Assembly (NCBI GenBank): GCA_003451715.1 | Contig: DMJN01000215.1 | Coordinates: forward strand, 1 to 9,668 | Length of the DNA stretch: 9,668 nt | From: Gammaproteobacteria bacterium | GTDB lineage: Bacteria > Pseudomonadota > Gammaproteobacteria > Pseudomonadales > Pseudohongiellaceae | Reading direction: 5' to 3' | Part shown: positions 6,512-9,668 of the stretch, piece after piece | Numbering within the stretch: position 1 is the first letter of the stretch | Layout of the letters: each line of letters opens with the position of its first letter | Notes under the pieces: model-generated | Told to the model about the DNA's origin: nothing | Seen by the model: the letters and a program-made list of their open reading frames with translations, nothing else | The model's database searches: none | Position numbers and translations under genes: made by a program

Positions 6512-6631
6512 CGAGTCTCCTGGCTTATCTTCGTGGTGATGATTCTCGCTATCGCTGTGGTGTATGTCGTACGGCCACGGGGTGGCATCCGGCACGACCC
6601 AGAACGGCTCAAGATGGTGATGGCGGAATAA
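6512..6631 (+). pseudogene. 3' remnant of a second MATE transporter gene
   Basis: This stretch aligns without gaps to 1869-1988, the last 39 codons plus stop of the MATE gene. I count 104 of 120 identical bases (87%) and 34 of 39 identical residues. Of the 14 changed codons, nine are silent (counting TAG to TAA), so the copy diverged mostly while under protein-level selection. The reading frame is intact to its stop (for example WLIFVVMILAIAVVYVVR) but has no start and no preceding transporter sequence. Similarity ends abruptly at 6512, eight bases from palindromic element 3. It is a truncated paralogue or a homologous allele left by a rearrangement, and it is not functional alone. Confidence 0.85.
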
Positions 6632-6650
6632 CGGGTTTTTCTGTTAGCCT

Positions 6651-6687
6651 CTCTCTTGTTTCCTGTTGGCAGGCTCGAACAAGAGAG
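6651..6687. repeat. Inverted repeat (hairpin) upstream of the transferase gene
   Basis: CTCTCTTGTT (6651-6660) pairs perfectly with AACAAGAGAG (6678-6687). The 17-base interior contains a second small stem, CCTG/CAGG, with loop TTGG (6662-6673). No T-run follows on either strand, so it is not a standard intrinsic terminator. It could be a protein-binding palindrome, an mRNA leader structure for the downstream gene, or a repeat remnant. Confidence 0.5.
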
Positions 6688-6821
6688 TAGATGATGAAAA
6701 AATCAAGTTTATTAAGAACGCCGATCGGAAATGGATGCGCAGAAGACCTGCTGGCACAACATCTGGCGCGACATCACTAAAGCAAACTCTGAAGTAAACC
6801 ATCAAATCAAACGAGACTATC

Positions 6822-8633
6822 ATGCGACAACTATTCATGTTTATTCTGGCGGCTGCTTGCTCTGCCTCAGTCTCCGCCCAATCGCAGAATGCCTTCGGTA
6901 TTCCCACCGATGAATCCCCGACTCCGGCGGCGAATGTCGTGGCGACATCGGGTTCTCGAGCGCAGGGCTGGCCGGCCCAGGGCCGTTCTGAGGTGATTGC
7001 CAGGCACGGCGTGGTGGCCACCAGCGATACGCTGGCCGCCCAGGCAGGACTGGAAATTCTGCAGCAGGGCGGCAATGCCATCGATGCGGCGGTGGCGGCC
7101 GGGGCCGTGCTGGATGTCACCTCCCAGAATGACACCGGCATTGCCGGTGACCTGTTTGCACTGGTCTATGTTGCCGAAGAAAAGAAACTCTATGCGTTGA
7201 ATTCCGCAGGATGGGCACCGGCTGGCTGGACGCCGGAATTCTTTAAAGAAGAGCTCGGAGTTGAGCGTGTACCCGGTAGCGGCGTGAATGCCGCGACTGT
7301 ACCGGGTGCTATTTCCGGTTATGACGCCTTGCTGAGCCGCTTCGGGACTCTGGGTTTTAAAGAGACCTTCGAGCGTGCGGCTCAGCTGGCGGAAGAAGGA
7401 TGGGGTCAGGGAGAACGCCGTCACCGTGACCTGGTGGGCGTCGAGCGCAAGCTGCGTCAGGATGATTACTCGGCCGAAGTATTTCTCGATACCGATGGCA
7501 ATGCGCCGGATCTTTACAGCATCGTCCGCAATCCGGACCTGGCCGATGCCCTGCGATTGATCCAGGCACAGGGGCGCGATGCTTTCTATAAAGGTGCAAT
7601 CGCCGATGCCATCGTGGCTAAGGTGCAGGCTGGTGGCGGGGTAATGACCCACGCCGACCTGGCGGAATTCGAATCGGAATGGGTGGAGCCGATTACCACC
7701 AATTACCATGGCTACGATGTGTACCAGCTACCACCCCCGGGACAGGGTCTGGCCGCGTTGGAGATGCTGAACATATTGGAAGTCTGTGCCCCGGTGCACG
7801 AAGTAAACCTGGCAGCCCTGGGTCCCTCCAATGCCGATTACTGGCACTTCATGGTGGAAGCCAAGAAGCTGGCCTACTCTGACCTCTATGCCTACAACGG
7901 CGACCCGCTGTTCAGCGACATACCGGTGGGTAGTTTGCTGGATAAATCCTACGCCGCGAGCCTGTGTGATCGTATCGATATGGATCGGGCTGCAGAGCCA
8001 TCCATAAAGGGTGGGCTTGGTGGAGGCACTATCTATCTCACTAGCGCCGATCGCTGGGGGAATATGGTTTCTCTTATTCACAGTGTGTACTCAGTCTACG
8101 GCAGTGGGGCGACGGTGGCTCCCTATGGCATGGTGCTGCACAATCGTGGTACCGGCTTCGCCCTCGATCCGGACAGCCCCAACGTGGTCGCGCCTCGCAA
8201 GCGCCCCTTTCACTCCATCATAGCCGGCTTCGTAATGCAGAATGGTGCGCCACTCATGACCTTCGGCAATATGGGGGGAGCCGTGCAACCGGAGACCCAC
8301 GCGCAGCATATGGTGAATGTCATCGATCACGGCATGAATATTCAGATGACCACCGACGCGGCGCGCTTTACCCACAACCAGAATGCCAACGTGCTCTCAC
8401 TGGAGCATGAGCTGTACAACCTGGTGGGCAGGGCGCTGGAGGCCAAGGGTCATTCGGTACGACCGGTGAACGGTGGTGCCGTCGGGGGCTATCAGGGCAT
8501 CTTGTTCACCCGGGATTCGTCACTTCCTGAACCGGTGTACTCAGAGCAGAGCATTACAGATGACCATCCGGTTAACGGTGTCTATCGGGCAGGATCGGAT
8601 CACCGTAAAGATGGTCAGGCGGTGGGCTGGTAA
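6822..8633 (+). CDS. Gamma-glutamyltransferase (gamma-glutamyltranspeptidase) family protein, exported
   Basis: A protein of 603 residues from the ATG at 6822, typical for the family. The N-terminus MRQLFMFILAAACSASVSA is a Sec signal with a likely cut after residue 19. LAAAC at 9-13 is a poor lipobox, so a lipoprotein is less likely. Family blocks in order: GGNAIDAAVAAGAVLDV, TGIAGDLFALVY, VPGAISGYDALLSRFG, LPPPGQGLAALEMLNILE, then GGGTIYL, where Thr403 is the expected autocleavage site and nucleophile (Ntn hydrolase). Next come GNMVSLIHS and YGSGATV, and FGNMGGAVQPETHAQ near the end. The precursor should split into a large (about 20-402) and small (403-603) subunit in the periplasm. The family hydrolyses or transfers the gamma-glutamyl group of glutathione and related amides; some members act on other amides, so the substrate is open. 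CoxG follows after 49 bases on the same strand, so co-transcription is plausible. Ribosome site weak (ACGAGA). Confidence 0.9.
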   Translation: MRQLFMFILAAACSASVSAQSQNAFGIPTDESPTPAANVVATSGSRAQGWPAQGRSEVIARHGVVATSDTLAAQAGLEILQQGGNAIDAAVAAGAVLDVTSQNDTGIAGDLFALVYVAEEKKLYALNSAGWAPAGWTPEFFKEELGVERVPGSGVNAATVPGAISGYDALLSRFGTLGFKETFERAAQLAEEGWGQGERRHRDLVGVERKLRQDDYSAEVFLDTDGNAPDLYSIVRNPDLADALRLIQAQGRDAFYKGAIADAIVAKVQAGGGVMTHADLAEFESEWVEPITTNYHGYDVYQLPPPGQGLAALEMLNILEVCAPVHEVNLAALGPSNADYWHFMVEAKKLAYSDLYAYNGDPLFSDIPVGSLLDKSYAASLCDRIDMDRAAEPSIKGGLGGGTIYLTSADRWGNMVSLIHSVYSVYGSGATVAPYGMVLHNRGTGFALDPDSPNVVAPRKRPFHSIIAGFVMQNGAPLMTFGNMGGAVQPETHAQHMVNVIDHGMNIQMTTDAARFTHNQNANVLSLEHELYNLVGRALEAKGHSVRPVNGGAVGGYQGILFTRDSSLPEPVYSEQSITDDHPVNGVYRAGSDHRKDGQAVGW

Positions 8634-8682
8634 CAATCTCGCTTATGCGATGACTGCTTAGTATTACCAGGGAATAGCTGTT

Positions 8683-9249
8683 ATGGAAATGATTTCTGAA
8701 CAACGTATCGACGCGAGCCGGGAAAAAATCTGGGAGGCGCTTAACGACACTGAAATCTTGAAGAACTCGATGCCGGGCTGCGAGAGTTTTGAATCCACAG
8801 GAGAGAACTGTTTCGAAGCAAAGATCACCGCCAAGGTCGGTCCGGTCAAGGCCAAATTCAAATTCAATGTGAATCTCACCGATATCGACCCACCCAACGG
8901 CTATACAATTAATGGCGAGGGTCAGGGTGGTGCCGCTGGCTTTGCCAAAGGATCTGCGTCAGTAACACTTACCGAGGATGGCAGTGCCACCATTCTTGCC
9001 TACAACGTCAAGGCCAATGTCGGTGGCAAGCTGGCACAGCTCGGGTCGCGCCTGATTGACGGCACCGCCAAGAAGATGGCAGATGAGTTTTTCGGTAACT
9101 TTATCGACATCATGGCAGGCGACTCCCCAGCTACCGCGCCTGCTTCCGGTGACACAGCGGCAACACAGCAAGTGGCTTTCGTCCCCAAATGGGTATGGAT
9201 TACCGCGGCAGTACTGGCTCTGGCTATTATCTTTCGCGCATTCGCTTGA
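8683..9249 (+). CDS. coxG: CoxG-like SRPBCC-domain protein with C-terminal membrane anchor
   Basis: A protein of 188 residues, ATG at 8683, with CAGGGA nine bases upstream as a good ribosome site. Residues 1 to about 145 form the CO dehydrogenase subunit G (SRPBCC/START-like) domain. Seen are the start SEQRIDASREKIWEALNDTE, the IL.NSMPGCESFE segment, the AKITAKVGPVKAKF strand pair, GEGQGGAAGFAKGSASVTL, and the long terminal helix (KLAQLGSRLIDGTAKKMADEFF). A flexible Ala/Thr/Pro linker (about 147-163) leads to one hydrophobic helix (about 168-187), so the protein is tail-anchored to the inner membrane. In carboxydotrophs CoxG is linked to membrane recruitment of CO dehydrogenase, and homologues accompany many molybdenum hydroxylases. 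The next gene is the [2Fe-2S] subunit of such an enzyme, which supports this role. The symbol is by homology and does not imply CO oxidation. Confidence 0.88.
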   Translation: MEMISEQRIDASREKIWEALNDTEILKNSMPGCESFESTGENCFEAKITAKVGPVKAKFKFNVNLTDIDPPNGYTINGEGQGGAAGFAKGSASVTLTEDGSATILAYNVKANVGGKLAQLGSRLIDGTAKKMADEFFGNFIDIMAGDSPATAPASGDTAATQQVAFVPKWVWITAAVLALAIIFRAFA

Positions 9250-9342
9250 CGCGGCTAGCGCAATCTCTGAAACTGATCAATCCGATTCGCGACGGCCTGC
9301 GAACCTGGCAACAACAAAGCATTTAGAAGTGGGAGAAAGACC

Positions 9343-9668
9343 ATGCTGACCGTTAATATAAACGTCAACGGCAATCCTGTCAGCGGTGAAGTGGAAGACC
9401 GCACACTGCTAGTTCAATTCCTCAGGGAAAACCTTCGCCTTACCGGCACCCATATTGGTTGTGATACCAGTCAATGTGGTGCCTGCGTAGTGCACGTCAA
9501 CGGTGTCTCCGTAAAGTCCTGCTCCATGCTGGCAGTGCAGGCCGATGGTGCTGACGTGACCACCATCGAGGGCCTGGCCAACAATGGTGAGCTACACCCG
9601 ATGCAACAAGCCTTCAAGGATAACCATGGATTACAGTGCGGATTCTGTACACCCGGCATGGTGATGAG
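9343..9668 (+). CDS. Molybdenum hydroxylase [2Fe-2S] small subunit (CoxS/XdhC-like), 3' end outside window
   Basis: The frame is open from the ATG at 9343 to the window end (108 codons of a usual 150-170), with GGGAGA at 9331-9336 as ribosome site. It is the electron-transfer iron-sulfur subunit of a CO dehydrogenase/aldehyde oxidase/xanthine dehydrogenase-type enzyme. Seen are a plant-ferredoxin-like N-terminal domain with Cys40, Cys45 and Cys48 in [10 protein letters not shown] and Cys60 as fourth ligand, then the start of the second, helical [2Fe-2S] domain with [10 protein letters not shown] (Cys99, Cys102). [16 protein letters not shown] and [13 protein letters not shown] resemble CoxS-type subunits more than xanthine dehydrogenase fusions. 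The reaction depends on the large molybdenum subunit, expected just downstream and not visible. It lies 93 bases after the CoxG-like gene on the same strand, with no terminator seen, so probably one operon. Confidence 0.9.
   Translation, partial: MLTVNINVNGNPVSGEVEDRTLLVQFLRENLRLTGTHIGCDTSQCGACVVHVNGVSVKSCSMLAVQADGADVTTIEGLANNGELHPMQQAFKDNHGLQCGFCTPGMVM

Larger units (their letters stand above)
6345..6821. other. Gene-poor interval holding a palindrome, a MATE remnant and a hairpin
   Basis: About 480 bases without an intact gene. From left to right it holds the leader of the minus-strand PhyH-type gene (6345 to about 6425, A+T-rich), palindromic element 3 (6431-6503), the MATE 3' remnant (6512-6631), an inverted repeat (6651-6687), and the leader of the transferase gene. 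A 29-codon open frame at 6691-6780 starts with tandem ATGs but has no recognisable feature and I do not call it. Confidence 0.7.

Noticed and set aside
6691..6780. 29-codon plus-strand ORF with tandem ATG starts
   Set aside because: Too short to support by sequence alone, with no hydrophobic, leader-peptide or attenuator features. It overlaps nothing conserved that I can see.
6867..7709. 280-codon open frame on the minus strand
   Set aside because: It lies wholly antisense to the well-supported gamma-glutamyltransferase gene and shows no recognisable domain. Long antisense frames are expected in G+C-rich genes.

Overview
The window reads as a chromosomal segment of a Gram-negative proteobacterium, most likely a marine or environmental gammaproteobacterium. 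This rests on the gene families (crotonase, MATE pump, large FtsX/MacB-type permease, periplasmic gamma-glutamyltransferase with a Sec signal, PhyH dioxygenase, CO-dehydrogenase-type small subunit) and on GTAG-tipped palindromic elements of the REP kind. The placement is an inference from gene style, not a match to a known genome. No tRNA, rRNA, CRISPR array or complete insertion sequence is visible.

Layout. Positions 1-361 hold the 3' end of an enoyl-CoA hydratase/isomerase gene. A MATE multidrug/toxin exporter follows (612-1988). After a 330-base spacer with a good sigma70-like promoter comes an ABC-type permease of the FtsX/MacB class (2319-4730). A single in-frame TAG at 3753-3755 cuts it into a 478-codon front part and a back part that stays open in the same frame for 324 more codons.

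From about 4731 to 6511 the DNA looks like a patchwork. Two related long palindromes (4750-4873 and 5475-5538), each carrying a CTAC (GTAG on the minus strand) at its right end, flank a small minus-strand gene of possible Ddn/DUF385 type and a scrap that resembles an IS91-family transposase. A minus-strand, A+T-rich PhyH-type dioxygenase gene (5562-6344) and a third palindrome of a different sequence family (6431-6503) follow. Immediately after this last palindrome lies a 120-base, 87% identical, gap-free remnant of the 3' end of the MATE gene (6512-6631). The whole block is therefore bracketed by one intact and one truncated MATE 3' end.

The right third is a G+C-rich plus-strand run: an exported gamma-glutamyltransferase-family enzyme (6822-8633), a membrane-anchored CoxG-like SRPBCC protein (8683-9249), and the start of a [2Fe-2S] small subunit of a molybdenum hydroxylase of the CO dehydrogenase/xanthine dehydrogenase family (9343 to the window end). 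CoxG plus the small subunit point to a molybdenum hydroxylase operon continuing beyond the window. Whether the transferase belongs to it functionally is open.

I did not find a clear candidate for an entirely new system. The most informative signals are the recombination and repeat patchwork, the MATE remnant, and the single nonsense codon in the permease.
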